Shown here in pieces: positions 8,132 to 15,339 of a DNA stretch of 45,531 nt. Below the pieces are notes generated by a model that saw only the letters and a list, made by a program, of their open reading frames with translations, ran no database searches and was not told the origin of the DNA. The stretch covers positions 1-45,531 of the IMG/VR virus record IMGVR_UViG_3300027741_003638; one strand, given 5' to 3'. Source of the stretch: a virus. Numbering within the stretch: position 1 is the stretch's first letter; every line of letters begins with the position of its first letter. A program made the translations under genes and the position numbers.

Positions 8132-8828
8132 CTGGTGGCGCCTTCTTGCGTCCTGATTTGACCTTGCCATAGAGTTTTGCCATAGATTCGGCACTGTTGC
8201 GTTGCGTTAGATCTGCTATCTCTGGGGGAGTTGCATGACTGTCTATCGTAACTTTTTCAGCAGCAGTTTGAGTCACTGCATCGGTTTTTTTCTTGTTTTT
8301 TACCACAACTGACTTGCTCTTGGTAACTGGTGTGTCTTTAACCACAACTGGTGTATCGTTGACTACAGATTGTTTAGTAGTAACTGGTTGGTGTGTGGGC
8401 GACTGTGGCTTTGGCTCCTTAGGTAAAGTAGGCTCGTCCATTATAACCACACGAGCAAAACCGCGATCTACCATTTCCCTGGCAAGGTTATTACCAACGG
8501 TTAAGGTCAGTGTTTCTTTAAAATTTTGTTGTTTTTTGGCCCATATTAGATCATCAGCATGTTTAAGTTTTACTTCACGAAGGAGATCTGAGATGCCAGA
8601 CAATAGTCCAGGATCTCCAACCAAAGGTCCGTTCTTCTTTTCTGGCCATTCCCTGCTGCTGTATCGTACAAACAATTCGCCCCCATAGACTTTGGCCTTC
8701 TTTGCCCTTGGTGCACGATACCAAAACTCTCCTGGAAAAATCTTCAGGTAAAGACGTTTTTTGATTGCATTGCTGGCACTGGGATTACCAGTCCAAGCTT
8801 TGCCTGTGATGATACTGATTTCTAACAT
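8124..8828 (-). CDS. Hypothetical protein with disordered Lys-rich C-terminus (234 aa)
   Basis: No family recognised. Residues 1-130 look globular (starting MLEISIITGKAW, with REWPEKKNGPL and a helix SDLLREVKLKHADDL). Residues from about 130 to 234 are low-complexity, rich in Pro, Thr, Val, Lys and Ser, with VVVKDTPV and VVVKNKKK stretches and a basic end (SGRKKAPPAK). Such tails are common in DNA-binding or scaffold-type proteins. There is no signal peptide or membrane segment. No clear Shine-Dalgarno is visible before the ATG. Its stop overlaps the inverted repeat holding the dps promoter. Confidence 0.7.
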   Translation of the reverse strand: MLEISIITGKAWTGNPSASNAIKKRLYLKIFPGEFWYRAPRAKKAKVYGGELFVRYSSREWPEKKNGPLVGDPGLLSGISDLLREVKLKHADDLIWAKKQQNFKETLTLTVGNNLAREMVDRGFARVVIMDEPTLPKEPKPQSPTHQPVTTKQSVVNDTPVVVKDTPVTKSKSVVVKNKKKTDAVTQTAAEKVTIDSHATPPEIADLTQRNSAESMAKLYGKVKSGRKKAPPAK

Positions 8829-8873
8829 ATTTTGATGTTATGATCGGATCAACGGCAAAGTCAATAAATCCTG

Positions 8874-9038
8874 TCACCAATCACACCCAATATCCAACTC
8901 GAATCCGTTAATGCTGGTGTATCTATAAGGTGTATCATTTTTATGAATTTCTGTTATAAGCCAAACTTGATGCTCGCATAGTTGGTTGCTACATGCAGAC
9001 AACAGTGAGAAAATCACTAGGCTTGAGAAAGATCGCAA
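8874..9038 (-). CDS. Possible small lipoprotein (54 aa)
   Basis: A short frame missed by usual length cut-offs. From a TTG at 9036-9038 (GGA 6 nt upstream) it reads one Arg, a hydrophobic run and a lipobox LLSAC with Cys16, then about 38 residues including NDTPYRYTS and FELDIGCDW. A GTG overlapping the stop of the upstream gene (TAGTG) is an alternative start, which would shorten the hydrophobic run. It overlaps the end of the gene at 9017-9244 by 22 nt in another frame. The signal-sequence layout and biased composition suggest it is real. If made, it would be an outer-membrane-anchored or superinfection-exclusion-type lipoprotein (inference). Confidence 0.45.
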   Translation of the reverse strand: MRSFSSLVIFSLLSACSNQLCEHQVWLITEIHKNDTPYRYTSINGFELDIGCDW

Positions 9039-9244
9039 CGGAATTCCAACCCCCCGCTATTGCCAACATACAAACTGGGATTTCGTGTATGCTTGTAGAG
9101 ATTGAGACGCAGTCCACCTGGCAATTCAACTGTGATCATTTCAGCCGTGCTGCGAACCATCTCTGCTGTGACAGATTTCTCGTTGTTGGTGCAGATAACC
9201 GTTACCGTGCGATTTTTGTTGAGATTGCGGAATTTACTGGTCAT
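9017..9244 (-). CDS. Small beta-rich protein, paralogue of the gene at 14115 (75 aa)
   Basis: Function unknown. It aligns along its length with the protein at 14115-14336: both share KNR-x-VxVxCT, an Ala in a beta strand, VELPxGxxxxL, a basic K-x-x-R stretch and a final GxLEF-x-x-D. The pattern suggests a compact beta-barrel of about 70 residues, perhaps nucleic-acid binding, but no named family is recognised. The ATG at 9242-9244 was chosen over an upstream TTG because GGAG lies 6 nt before it. Confidence 0.7.
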   Translation of the reverse strand: MTSKFRNLNKNRTVTVICTNNEKSVTAEMVRSTAEMITVELPGGLRLNLYKHTRNPSLYVGNSGGLEFRCDLSQA

Positions 9245-9264
9245 GTGATTCTCCAATAGTCATA

Positions 9265-9687
9265 TCAACGACGTTTGCCAAAATCAGTAGGTTTAAGACT
9301 GCCTGCATACATAACTGGACCTTTGTTGTATGTTTGCGAGATATTCAACTTTTTAGATTCAGCCGCACGCAATGCCTCTGCTTCGCGCTCTGCCATGCAA
9401 GCGTCCTCTTCGTATGTACGCTGCCACTGACTGTCAAAGATGCTTTTCTTAGCACCCCCGGGAGCGAACCCATTATTGCATTGCGGACCACTACGGTCAA
9501 TAGTGAGGTAGGATTTAAGCATTTTTGTGCTTGCTGTCTTTCTAGACCTTTGCTCTGGGTGAACCCCGTTCTTGCGCTGCCATGCTTCGTGCTCTGCTTG
9601 TGCTTTGATCTGTCTTGCTGATGGTTTTCGCTTGTTCTTATCAGTATTCAATGTAGTCAAATACGGAGGTACCATATGCATTGTCAT
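9265..9687 (-). CDS. Hypothetical basic protein (140 aa)
   Basis: No family recognised. The protein is rich in Lys, Arg, Ala and Gln, with a predicted helix (KPSARQIKAQAEHEAWQRK), a central part with KSYLTIDRSGPQ, and a C-terminal helix EREAEALRAAESKK. It has no membrane segment. AAAGGA lies about 10 nt before the ATG. A TTGACA 17 nt before TAATGT upstream (9709-9737) may be a host-type promoter. Its gene neighbours are other small unknown phage genes. Confidence 0.65.
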   Translation of the reverse strand: MTMHMVPPYLTTLNTDKNKRKPSARQIKAQAEHEAWQRKNGVHPEQRSRKTASTKMLKSYLTIDRSGPQCNNGFAPGGAKKSIFDSQWQRTYEEDACMAEREAEALRAAESKKLNISQTYNKGPVMYAGSLKPTDFGKRR

Positions 9688-9708
9688 GTGAGCATGTTCC
9701 TTTGTTCA

Positions 9709-9737
9709 ACATTAACATGGGATCTAATGCCTGTCAA
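9709..9737 (-). promoter_or_regulatory. Possible sigma70 promoter
   Basis: On the minus strand, a perfect TTGACA (9737-9732) is followed 17 nt later by TAATGT (9714-9709), a weak -10. It would drive the gene at 9265-9687. Confidence 0.35.
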
Positions 9738-9786
9738 CAGCCGCAAATCCTATCTTTCCACAGTGGGGCGAAACTCAACCATAGCG

Positions 9787-10446
9787 TCACTTCGCACGGA
9801 GGTCTTTATGCCAAAAAACCGCTATTCCCATATCGTCCAGGTTGGTACACAGACGTTGTTTGTCAAACAGATCTTGGTCAACTGCTTGAAACAATGCAAC
9901 ACATCCCGGATGAGCATTGGTATCATGTAGGATAACTACACCATGAGGACTGAGAAGGTCAACATATCCCCAATCATTTACACAGGTGTGAACACTGTGC
10001 CAGCCATCAATCATCAAAAGATCTATTTTATGCATATTGATAGATCTCATTTTGCTTCTAACAGCAACTTTGTCATGACTATTGACTTGTAGTGTATAGA
10101 TATTGCGGCCAGCGTCGTCTACATAACTTTTATCTTCGATGTCTACTCCAAGATACCTGCACGATAGTGGTTTGCCCGTTAATAATACATCAGTAATACT
10201 GCGGTCACTGTTGCGATGAACACCTATTTCCAAAATTGATTGACATTGTTCTCCCAATTTATCCATCACATTTCTAACCACCTTTAGATTTTCATCACTG
10301 ATTTCAGTGCGACTATCTGGCCAACCCCAGTTGGGCGCATCTTGGTCATTGCTGCAATGGGGTTCAAGGTTGGGAAAAAATTTTAAGCCATACAACATAG
10401 TAGGCTGAGGAGTAATATGATTAGATGTAAGTTCAAACGGTGTCAT
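9787..10446 (-). CDS. SAM-dependent methyltransferase-fold protein (219 aa)
   Basis: The protein looks like a class I methyltransferase of the Methyltransf_24 type. SILEIGVHR is the SAM-binding motif I, YLGVDIED is motif II, IDLLMIDGWHS is the post-II region typical of this group, and GVVILHDTNAHPGC follows the last core strand. Targets may be sugars, small molecules or natural-product-like substrates; none can be assigned. The ATG at 10444-10446 was chosen because GGAG lies 6 nt upstream; a TTG 12 nt earlier would include the ribosome site. No catalytic residue can be named with confidence. Confidence 0.75.
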   Translation of the reverse strand: MTPFELTSNHITPQPTMLYGLKFFPNLEPHCSNDQDAPNWGWPDSRTEISDENLKVVRNVMDKLGEQCQSILEIGVHRNSDRSITDVLLTGKPLSCRYLGVDIEDKSYVDDAGRNIYTLQVNSHDKVAVRSKMRSINMHKIDLLMIDGWHSVHTCVNDWGYVDLLSPHGVVILHDTNAHPGCVALFQAVDQDLFDKQRLCTNLDDMGIAVFWHKDLRAK

Positions 10447-10487
10447 AGACATCTCCAAATTATAATAATTCCAGGTTTAATAACAAC

Positions 10488-11078
10488 TCAACTGCCAAAA
10501 GACTGCCAAAATTCCAAAAGTTTTTCTACAGTTGTTGTATCCAACATGATCTCTGCATGATTTGCAGGGATTTCATGCAGATCTCCAAATTTCACAGCGC
10601 GTTGGCTACGCAAGGTGACAACGCCGTCCGAGTCTTCCCACATGAAAGGATTGAAGCCTTTGGTACTGATCAAATGCTGCACAGGTTTATCTATGGTCTT
10701 TCGACGCAGATTTGATACAAATTCACCATGACTGGCTATATCTTTGATAAATTCACTGCGGCTCCAATAGGCCTGTATTAGGTTTACATCGACACCGCCA
10801 ATGGGAGTGGCAATAGTAGTTATGCTGCGTACCCACGGTTGTTCCGACAATGCTAATGCTATTAGTCCGCCCATGCTGTGTCCCACAACATGTGCATGAT
10901 CCGGTGGTTCAATAGAATTGATGATTTTTGCTAATCCAGCAGTTTCGTTCTCATAGTCGAGGAAATGCCAATAATAATCCTGCCCCGCTTGGTTCTTCAC
11001 ATAGTTAAATATTCTTGGCGATGAAAATGCGCCATGAATAGCAAATATATCTGTAAGTTTGGTATTATTCACCAACAT
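10488..11078 (-). CDS. Alpha/beta-hydrolase, lipase-like (196 aa)
   Basis: A compact alpha/beta-hydrolase. FAIHGAFSS gives the oxyanion-hole HG, VVGHSMGGL is the nucleophile elbow (GxSxG), a DGVVTLRSQ segment holds the likely acidic residue, and NHAEIM holds the likely catalytic His. The order and spacing match PGAP1/lipase-like serine hydrolases. There is no signal peptide, so it acts in the cytoplasm. The start ATG lies within the end of the upstream gene (10-nt overlap). The substrate is unknown; lipids, esters or peptides are all possible. Confidence 0.82.
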   Translation of the reverse strand: MLVNNTKLTDIFAIHGAFSSPRIFNYVKNQAGQDYYWHFLDYENETAGLAKIINSIEPPDHAHVVGHSMGGLIALALSEQPWVRSITTIATPIGGVDVNLIQAYWSRSEFIKDIASHGEFVSNLRRKTIDKPVQHLISTKGFNPFMWEDSDGVVTLRSQRAVKFGDLHEIPANHAEIMLDTTTVEKLLEFWQSFGS

Positions 11079-11302
11079 TCATATATGCCCCGCATATCCA
11101 TGGCCTCTAATTCCTCAGTGCTGCAGCCTCGAGATTTGGTCTTGCTATCTGGATCAAACCAAAGTCGGTCTATGTAAAAGGTATCATGCGGCCTTCCTAT
11201 GGTATACTTCTTATCTAGATTTTTGTATGAATAATCCATGAGATACTCAAATGCTGTGTCAGCGGAACAGTTGGTAACCCATCTCTTATACAAATAATCC
11301 AT
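11069..11302 (-). CDS. Hypothetical protein (77 aa)
   Basis: No family recognised. It is rich in Tyr, Asp, Cys and Trp, with a segment PHDTFYIDRLWFDPDSK and no membrane segment. The frame is open further upstream to an ATG at 11374, but that part runs through the end of the small membrane protein gene. The ATG at 11300-11302 was preferred because it lies 8 nt after that gene's stop. No good Shine-Dalgarno is visible, so translational coupling is likely. Its stop overlaps the hydrolase start. Confidence 0.55.
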   Translation of the reverse strand: MDYLYKRWVTNCSADTAFEYLMDYSYKNLDKKYTIGRPHDTFYIDRLWFDPDSKTKSRGCSTEELEAMDMRGIYECW

Positions 11303-11310
11303 ATTGGCTT

Positions 11311-11457
11311 TTAATTTTTTACCATCGTAGACAATGTTGCGCCAAACAACACACAAAATGCTACCATTGCCCATGATTGAGTTTCAATTGCAGTCAGCAT
11401 GATATGTACCAAATACATCAACGAAGAAAGATAGATGACTTTTCCAAACATTTTCAT
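11311..11457 (-). CDS. Small membrane protein (48 aa)
   Basis: The protein is short and mostly hydrophobic, with two predicted membrane segments (VIYLSSLMYLVHIML and MVAFCVLFGATLSTM) and a Lys at each end. The ATG at 11455-11457 was chosen because AAAGG lies 7 nt upstream. No family recognised. A holin-like, ion-channel-like or host-membrane role is possible, but nothing in the sequence decides. Confidence 0.5.
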   Translation of the reverse strand: MKMFGKVIYLSSLMYLVHIMLTAIETQSWAMVAFCVLFGATLSTMVKN

Positions 11458-11522
11458 TTGCATGCCTTTATGATATGTATAGACTAACTTTGTGCCAGTG
11501 GCGATGTCAACCGGCACAAGGC

Positions 11523-11530
11523 ACTAAATA
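11523..11530 (+). promoter_or_regulatory. Late promoter core, leaderless class
   Basis: ACTAAATA ends 5 nt before the peptidase ATG. No Shine-Dalgarno fits, so transcription should start at or next to the start codon. Confidence 0.55.
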
Positions 11531-11535
11531 ACTAC

Positions 11536-11913
11536 ATGCGAATGATGGAATTGATAAATGCTGCTGATCCAGCAGCAGTATTGGTAGATTTTATGGAATT
11601 TTCCTGCAAATCGCTTGGACTAGACACAGTTCCAAAAGTTATCTTGTTGAACAAACCAGTATCAAATAGCCCTTACAATAGTTTTGCTGCCTATCGACCT
11701 GGTACTGGCAAAATCATGCTGTATGCCAGCAACCGTCATATATTAGATGTTCTTCGAAGCCTCTGCCATGAAATGGTACATTTTCGCCAGGACTTAAACA
11801 ATGAGTTGAATGATGAGTCTGGTGTCACTGGCAGTGCGCATGAAAACGAGGCTAATGCCCTGGCAGGACAAATTATGCGTAATTACGGCCGTTTACATCC
11901 AGAATTGTTTTGA
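11536..11913 (+). CDS. Zinc metallopeptidase-like protein (125 aa)
   Basis: The zinc motif HEMVH (residues 78-82) is followed by FRQDL and, about 20 residues later, by GSAHENEANALAG, whose Glu is the likely third zinc ligand of a gluzincin-type site. Small proteins with this HExxH ... ENEAN pattern are recurrent in large aquatic phages and giant viruses, usually annotated as phage peptidases. It may process virion proteins or act during lysis; this is inference. It is the first gene of a plus-strand run of late genes and has a leaderless-type promoter. Confidence 0.78.
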   Translation: MRMMELINAADPAAVLVDFMEFSCKSLGLDTVPKVILLNKPVSNSPYNSFAAYRPGTGKIMLYASNRHILDVLRSLCHEMVHFRQDLNNELNDESGVTGSAHENEANALAGQIMRNYGRLHPELF

Positions 11914-11920
11914 TTTCAGC

Positions 11921-11928
11921 AATAAATA
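11921..11928 (+). promoter_or_regulatory. T4-like late promoter core
   Basis: AATAAATA ends 24 nt before the ATG at 11953, just after the peptidase stop codon. Confidence 0.6.
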
Positions 11929-11952
11929 GGCCAGACATTCAAGGACGAGCAC

Positions 11953-12297
11953 ATGGCCGATGGCAATTTTTCCACAGTAAATGCCAACATTGTAAATTCA
12001 AATCGTGTAAATGCTGATAGAATAGAAGCCAACAGTTTTGGTGGACGAGGCGGCGGCGGCGCAGTAATAACCGCTGACAGAATAATTCTAGGCGGCTGGA
12101 CATTTCAAGCCAAAGGAGACGGTGTTTATGTCACCACCCCCAGTGGTATTGAAACCAAGATGGAATTGATAGATTTTCGACAAACGCCTGTACCTGCTAC
12201 GGCTCCGCTGGCACTGCAAACAGCACAGGTTTCAGTTCCTGCATACAATATTGGACCCAGTAAAAATGCCACTGGCCCAACAGGCACCACTGTCTAA
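11953..12297 (+). CDS. Small virion-type protein (114 aa)
   Basis: The N-terminus is Asn/Ala-rich and repetitive (FSTVNANIVNSNRVNADRIEAN), as in beta-helical fibre stalks. A Gly-rich hinge GGRGGGGA follows, then ITADRIILGGWTF. The C-terminus ends with GPTGTT, echoing the collagen-like proteins of this genome. AAGGA lies before the ATG. Likely a short fibre or tail accessory; no named family is recognised. Confidence 0.65.
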   Translation: MADGNFSTVNANIVNSNRVNADRIEANSFGGRGGGGAVITADRIILGGWTFQAKGDGVYVTTPSGIETKMELIDFRQTPVPATAPLALQTAQVSVPAYNIGPSKNATGPTGTTV

Positions 12298-12302
12298 CGA
12301 GC

Positions 12303-12310
12303 CATAAATA
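12303..12310 (+). promoter_or_regulatory. Late promoter core, leaderless class
   Basis: CATAAATA ends 4 nt before the ATG at 12315, with no room for a ribosome site in the transcript. Confidence 0.6.
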
Positions 12311-12314
12311 ACAT

Positions 12315-12527
12315 ATGACTATAGCAATACCAAATACAGGCAGTTCCATCCGTATGGGTGCTGTATACAATGCCTATTACGTTCCAGCTGGCGGCGTTCC
12401 GTCGGCTGGCAGCAACATAGGACTGCGTGCTACTTTGGGCAGTAGAATAGGTATTACCTCAGGTCCAATCTCTCTGAGTTCAAGTTTTGGAGGCAGAACT
12501 GGCCCATACGACTATCAGGGCGGTTGA
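12315..12527 (+). CDS. Small virion-associated protein (70 aa)
   Basis: A short, Gly/Ser-rich protein with GSSIRMGAVYNAY near the start and ISLSSSFGGRTG at the end. This layout (SSIxMGxV near the N-terminus, ISLSSFxGG near the C-terminus) recurs in small tail-tip or fibre-associated proteins of aquatic phages. There is no signal peptide. Exact role unknown. Confidence 0.6.
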   Translation: MTIAIPNTGSSIRMGAVYNAYYVPAGGVPSAGSNIGLRATLGSRIGITSGPISLSSSFGGRTGPYDYQGG

Positions 12528-12578
12528 GATTGATTTCAAATCTGTATTTGTCTATAGTCAAAAAAAGGATCGATAGCC

Positions 12579-13124
12579 ATGAACATTTCAGAAATAACCG
12601 AGGCTCTTGACAATTTTGCAACAGTAGAGCAGTCTAATTTTGAATTTGAAAACTTTTTCCTTGACAACTATCCTACCAAGGCTAGGCAATTAATTGCAGT
12701 GATGCTAGACATGGAAAAAACACATGCAGAACTGTTAGATCTCAAAAATGAGCTAGCAATTGCGGATAAACCTGGTGTTAAAATTCTGTTGCATCGTGCT
12801 GTAGATAGCACTGATAAAAAATTATCTAGACTTTATGAATGGTATAGTGCTATTCCATCACAAGATCGCACGTCAATCTTGGAAAATTTTGAAAATGAAG
12901 AGCCCGAATATTGGTCACATGTTCTAGGTCGCAAGACAGCTTTGGAAATATTATCAAACCAGCGTACCAGCAATGCTACTATGGATGCTATGACCAAACT
13001 ACCGGTAGATGATTTTGAAGAAGCAGTGAGAGTCTGTATAAAATATACCGCATTGATTAGACATACATCAGAATCGGTGGAAAATTCAATGGAAATGAGT
13101 GTCCTGGGAAATCCGCAGGGATAA
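12579..13124 (+). CDS. Hypothetical helical protein (181 aa)
   Basis: No family recognised. It is acidic and mostly alpha-helical by composition (ITEALDNFATVEQ; MLDMEKTHAELLDLKNELA; DAMTKLPVDDFEEAVRV), without membrane segments or Cys motifs. AAAGGA lies about 11 nt before the ATG. Its stop is 6 nt from the next start, so it is probably co-expressed with the glycosyltransferase. Confidence 0.75.
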   Translation: MNISEITEALDNFATVEQSNFEFENFFLDNYPTKARQLIAVMLDMEKTHAELLDLKNELAIADKPGVKILLHRAVDSTDKKLSRLYEWYSAIPSQDRTSILENFENEEPEYWSHVLGRKTALEILSNQRTSNATMDAMTKLPVDDFEEAVRVCIKYTALIRHTSESVENSMEMSVLGNPQG

Positions 13125-13130
13125 TTCCAT

Positions 13131-13781
13131 ATGAAGATCAACCAAAGATTGGCTAAAAATACCAGTATAGCTATATGTGTACCCTGCAGGGATCAGGTAC
13201 AAACCCTGTTTACCTATAGCCTGGCACAACTTTTGCAATATTGCCACCAAATTAAACTGCCGGTTAACCTTTTTATGCAAACTGGCAGTTTAATTTCCAG
13301 ACAACGACAGGAATTGGCTTCAGCAGCCATAGAATCACAAGCAAGTCATATACTTTGGCTAGACAGCGACATGACATTCAGTTCAACTATGGCAGAAACT
13401 CTGTTGGAGCATGATCTAGATATTGTTGCCTGCAACTACAGCACAAGATCATTGCCTCTCAAAGGGGTTGCCTATGCCAAAATAGGTGACTGGAACAGTT
13501 GGATCAAACCAATAGAGACTAAACCTCGTTTGAGAGCAGTAGAAGGTGTTGGTATGGGCTGCATGCTTACTAAAACATCACTGTATTCTAAGATTGACAA
13601 GCCTTGGTTTGAAGTATCTTGGGTAGAGGAATATAATGATTTCATTGGCGAAGATTTTTATTTTTGCACGTTGGCTAGAAATGCTGGCTACAAAATTATG
13701 ATTGACACAGTGGCCAGCAAAAACCTTAGGCACATAGGCAACAATGAATTTGATCTAGCACGGGCCACGGGCTGGCCATAA
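13131..13781 (+). CDS. GT-A family glycosyltransferase (216 aa)
   Basis: A family 2-like GT-A fold: IAICVPCRD at the start, the metal/nucleotide-sugar motif LWLDSDM (Asp78-x-Asp80), GVGMGCMLTK, and GEDFYFC as the catalytic ED-containing segment. There are no membrane anchors, so it is cytoplasmic. It may glycosylate virion proteins or DNA, or modify host surface sugars; the flanking small virion genes favour a virion target (inference). AGGGA lies before the ATG. Confidence 0.8.
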   Translation: MKINQRLAKNTSIAICVPCRDQVQTLFTYSLAQLLQYCHQIKLPVNLFMQTGSLISRQRQELASAAIESQASHILWLDSDMTFSSTMAETLLEHDLDIVACNYSTRSLPLKGVAYAKIGDWNSWIKPIETKPRLRAVEGVGMGCMLTKTSLYSKIDKPWFEVSWVEEYNDFIGEDFYFCTLARNAGYKIMIDTVASKNLRHIGNNEFDLARATGWP

Positions 13782-13784
13782 ATA
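13777..13784 (+). promoter_or_regulatory. Late promoter core, leaderless class
   Basis: CATAAATA overlaps the stop codon of the glycosyltransferase and ends 4 nt before the ATG at 13789. Confidence 0.6.
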
Positions 13785-13788
13785 TCTC

Positions 13789-14118
13789 ATGCCCGACACT
13801 CCAATTCTTGTTGAAATCTACCCAGTGGCCAATGTTACCACACAGTTGTATACAGTTCCAAATCTTCATACCACATCGGGCACTGTGTTTGCAATGAATC
13901 AAGACAATATCAATGATCATGTCAGCATTGGTTTGGTACCAAACCAATTTGCCATATCGTCCAACAGTTGGATAGCCTACAATACTGAGATTTACCACGG
14001 GCAAAGCCTCTATCTTCAGCAGATTTTCCTTAATTCGGGCGATCAGATCTGGGTCAACAGTGTCAATGGTACTAGTAATTTCATCTTCAATGGCACATTG
14101 GATCCAACTACTATCTAG
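13789..14118 (+). CDS. Small beta-rich virion-type protein (109 aa)
   Basis: A beta-rich protein with no Cys: VTTQLYTVPNLHTTSGTVFA, VSIGLVPNQF, IAYNTEIYHGQSLYLQ and GDQIWVNSVNG. The layout resembles small immunoglobulin-like or decoration-type virion proteins of aquatic phages. There is no signal peptide. It is expressed from a leaderless-type late promoter and overlaps the convergent gene at 14115 by 4 nt. The assignment as a virion protein is inference. Confidence 0.65.
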   Translation: MPDTPILVEIYPVANVTTQLYTVPNLHTTSGTVFAMNQDNINDHVSIGLVPNQFAISSNSWIAYNTEIYHGQSLYLQQIFLNSGDQIWVNSVNGTSNFIFNGTLDPTTI

Positions 14119-14336
14119 ACTACAGGTTTTCCATCACTGACAAATTCTAACATGCCAAATTGCAAGCGATAGGTGCCGCGACGGTTTCTCTTTTCCAATT
14201 CCATAACAAAGCCAGTTGGCAGTTCAACCTTGATCTTGAATTCATCCTGTTTGATGATCTGAGCTTTTACTCGACGGTGTGCGTCCGTACATTCAACGTA
14301 GACTCGGTTTTTTTCAACAACGCTGCGTCGGCCCAT
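14115..14336 (-). CDS. Small beta-rich protein, paralogue of the gene at 9017 (73 aa)
   Basis: It shares with the 9017-9244 product the series KNRVYVECT, an Ala in the next strand, KVELPTGF, a basic KRNRR stretch and GMLEFVSD. Function unknown; a small nucleic-acid-binding barrel is possible. The ATG at 14334-14336 was chosen because TTTGGAG lies 9 nt upstream; the longer frame adds an unlikely hydrophobic leader. It stands alone on the minus strand between plus-strand genes. Confidence 0.7.
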   Translation of the reverse strand: MGRRSVVEKNRVYVECTDAHRRVKAQIIKQDEFKIKVELPTGFVMELEKRNRRGTYRLQFGMLEFVSDGKPVV

Positions 14337-14400
14337 GTTAAAATCTCCAAACTTATATACTAATATTATTATGCAGGTTTGTAACAAATTTGGTCAAATT

Positions 14401-14408
14401 GGTAAATA
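14401..14408 (+). promoter_or_regulatory. Late promoter core, leaderless class
   Basis: GGTAAATA ends 5 nt before the SOD ATG at 14414. It argues for that ATG over the upstream TTG at 14390. Confidence 0.55.
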
Positions 14409-14413
14409 ATATC

Positions 14414-14938
14414 ATGAGATTACATGCCCTAACAGAAGCACAAGACCATCTGACATTAGTCGACCTTCCGTATGCCTTAGATGCATTAGAACCAATAATG
14501 CATCGCAAGGTGGTCGAATTTCACTACAAGGTTCTCAGCAAAGGATATGTAGACCGTTACAACTCAGGTGAAGGTGATCCAGATTTCAATCGTGCTGGTG
14601 CACTGTTGCACAATTTATGGTGGCCGCAGCTGATGAAACCACGTGTAAACAATCTACCCAACGGTGAAAGCCGCAAGTTGATTGAAACAGTCCATGGCAG
14701 TTGGGATGAATTCAAAGACAAATTCACCGACACAGCCCTAGCCCTGCAGGGCAGCGGCTGGTGTTATCTAGCCAAAGACGGCAGCATCAAAACGCTGAAA
14801 AACCAAACTTGGCGAACAGATGTAGTACTACCAATAGATTTGTGGGAACATTCATACAGTCCCTTCACACTGCGCAAAGACTATCTCAAGACCATATGGC
14901 GTATTATCTCATGGGATGTTGTCAACCAACGTCTTTGA
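14414..14938 (+). CDS. Fe/Mn-type superoxide dismutase (174 aa)
   Basis: The protein aligns end to end with iron/manganese superoxide dismutases. LVDLPYALDALEP matches the family N-terminus. The four metal ligands are present: His37 (VEFHYKV), His66 (LLHNLWW), Asp142 and His146 (IDLWEHSY); the second-sphere Tyr45 is kept. Gly62 and Gln131 (KNQTW) sit where Mn enzymes have Gly77 and Gln146, suggesting a Mn or cambialistic enzyme. The second-sphere His30 position is Leu. It removes superoxide in the cytoplasm and fits with Dps and the heme pathway. A Pro-rich deviation after the last ligand (HSYSPFTLRK) replaces the usual HAYYLKY. Confidence 0.85.
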   Translation: MRLHALTEAQDHLTLVDLPYALDALEPIMHRKVVEFHYKVLSKGYVDRYNSGEGDPDFNRAGALLHNLWWPQLMKPRVNNLPNGESRKLIETVHGSWDEFKDKFTDTALALQGSGWCYLAKDGSIKTLKNQTWRTDVVLPIDLWEHSYSPFTLRKDYLKTIWRIISWDVVNQRL

Positions 14939-14943
14939 CGTTG
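14927..14943 (+). terminator. Perfect hairpin at the SOD stop codon
   Basis: CAACGTC-TTT-GACGTTG forms a 7-bp hairpin with a 3-nt loop across the SOD stop. A T-rich stretch follows, but there is no true U-run, so it may be a weak terminator or a 3'-end stabiliser. It lies at the convergent end of the SOD gene and the gene at 15097. Confidence 0.4.
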
Positions 14944-15096
14944 TTGAATGTCTTTGGTACAGGCATAGGTCTAACCTAGATGATTTGATGTCTCGTGTTG
15001 GATCATACGGCGATAATCCATCATTTTTTGATCTCAACCAGATCTCTTCATCGCCGCTGCCAACTCAATTATTGGTCTCATGTTGCAGGTACATTT

Positions 15097-15339
15097 CTAG
15101 ATGTCCCAAAACAATTTAAACCAAACCAAATTAGATTCTTCTATGAAACCAACAGCTACTCTGTTGTCAAAACTCCAACTAACATCCCAGTCCCAGTCAA
15201 CACCCTGCTGACCAACATGTTCTTCAAGCCACGGCAGCCACCAGATTAAATCATCTGGTGGCGCAATCATGCCGGAGAAACGCCAATTCCACTCAACTGG
15301 CCACGGTAGTGTCACAACATGTACAAATTTGTCATGCAT
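15097..15339 (-). CDS. Small Trp-rich protein, related to those at 33941 and 34234 (80 aa)
   Basis: A Trp-rich acidic protein (WPVEWNWRF, LIWWLPWLEEH, VDWDWDVSW) ending in FIEESNLVWFKLFWDI. This end matches the ends of the proteins at 33941-34213 and 34234-34557, with the shared pattern F-x-x-x-x-D/N-h-h-h-F-x-L-x-W. The start overlaps the sigma-factor stop by one base (TAATG), and CAGGGA is in the end of that gene, so translation is probably coupled. Function unknown. Confidence 0.6.
   Translation of the reverse strand: MHDKFVHVVTLPWPVEWNWRFSGMIAPPDDLIWWLPWLEEHVGQQGVDWDWDVSWSFDNRVAVGFIEESNLVWFKLFWDI

Noticed and set aside
14939-15096. Short frames after the SOD stop on either strand
   Set aside because: All are under 60-70 codons, out of frame with SOD homology and without ribosome sites; the SOD C-terminus is already complete.
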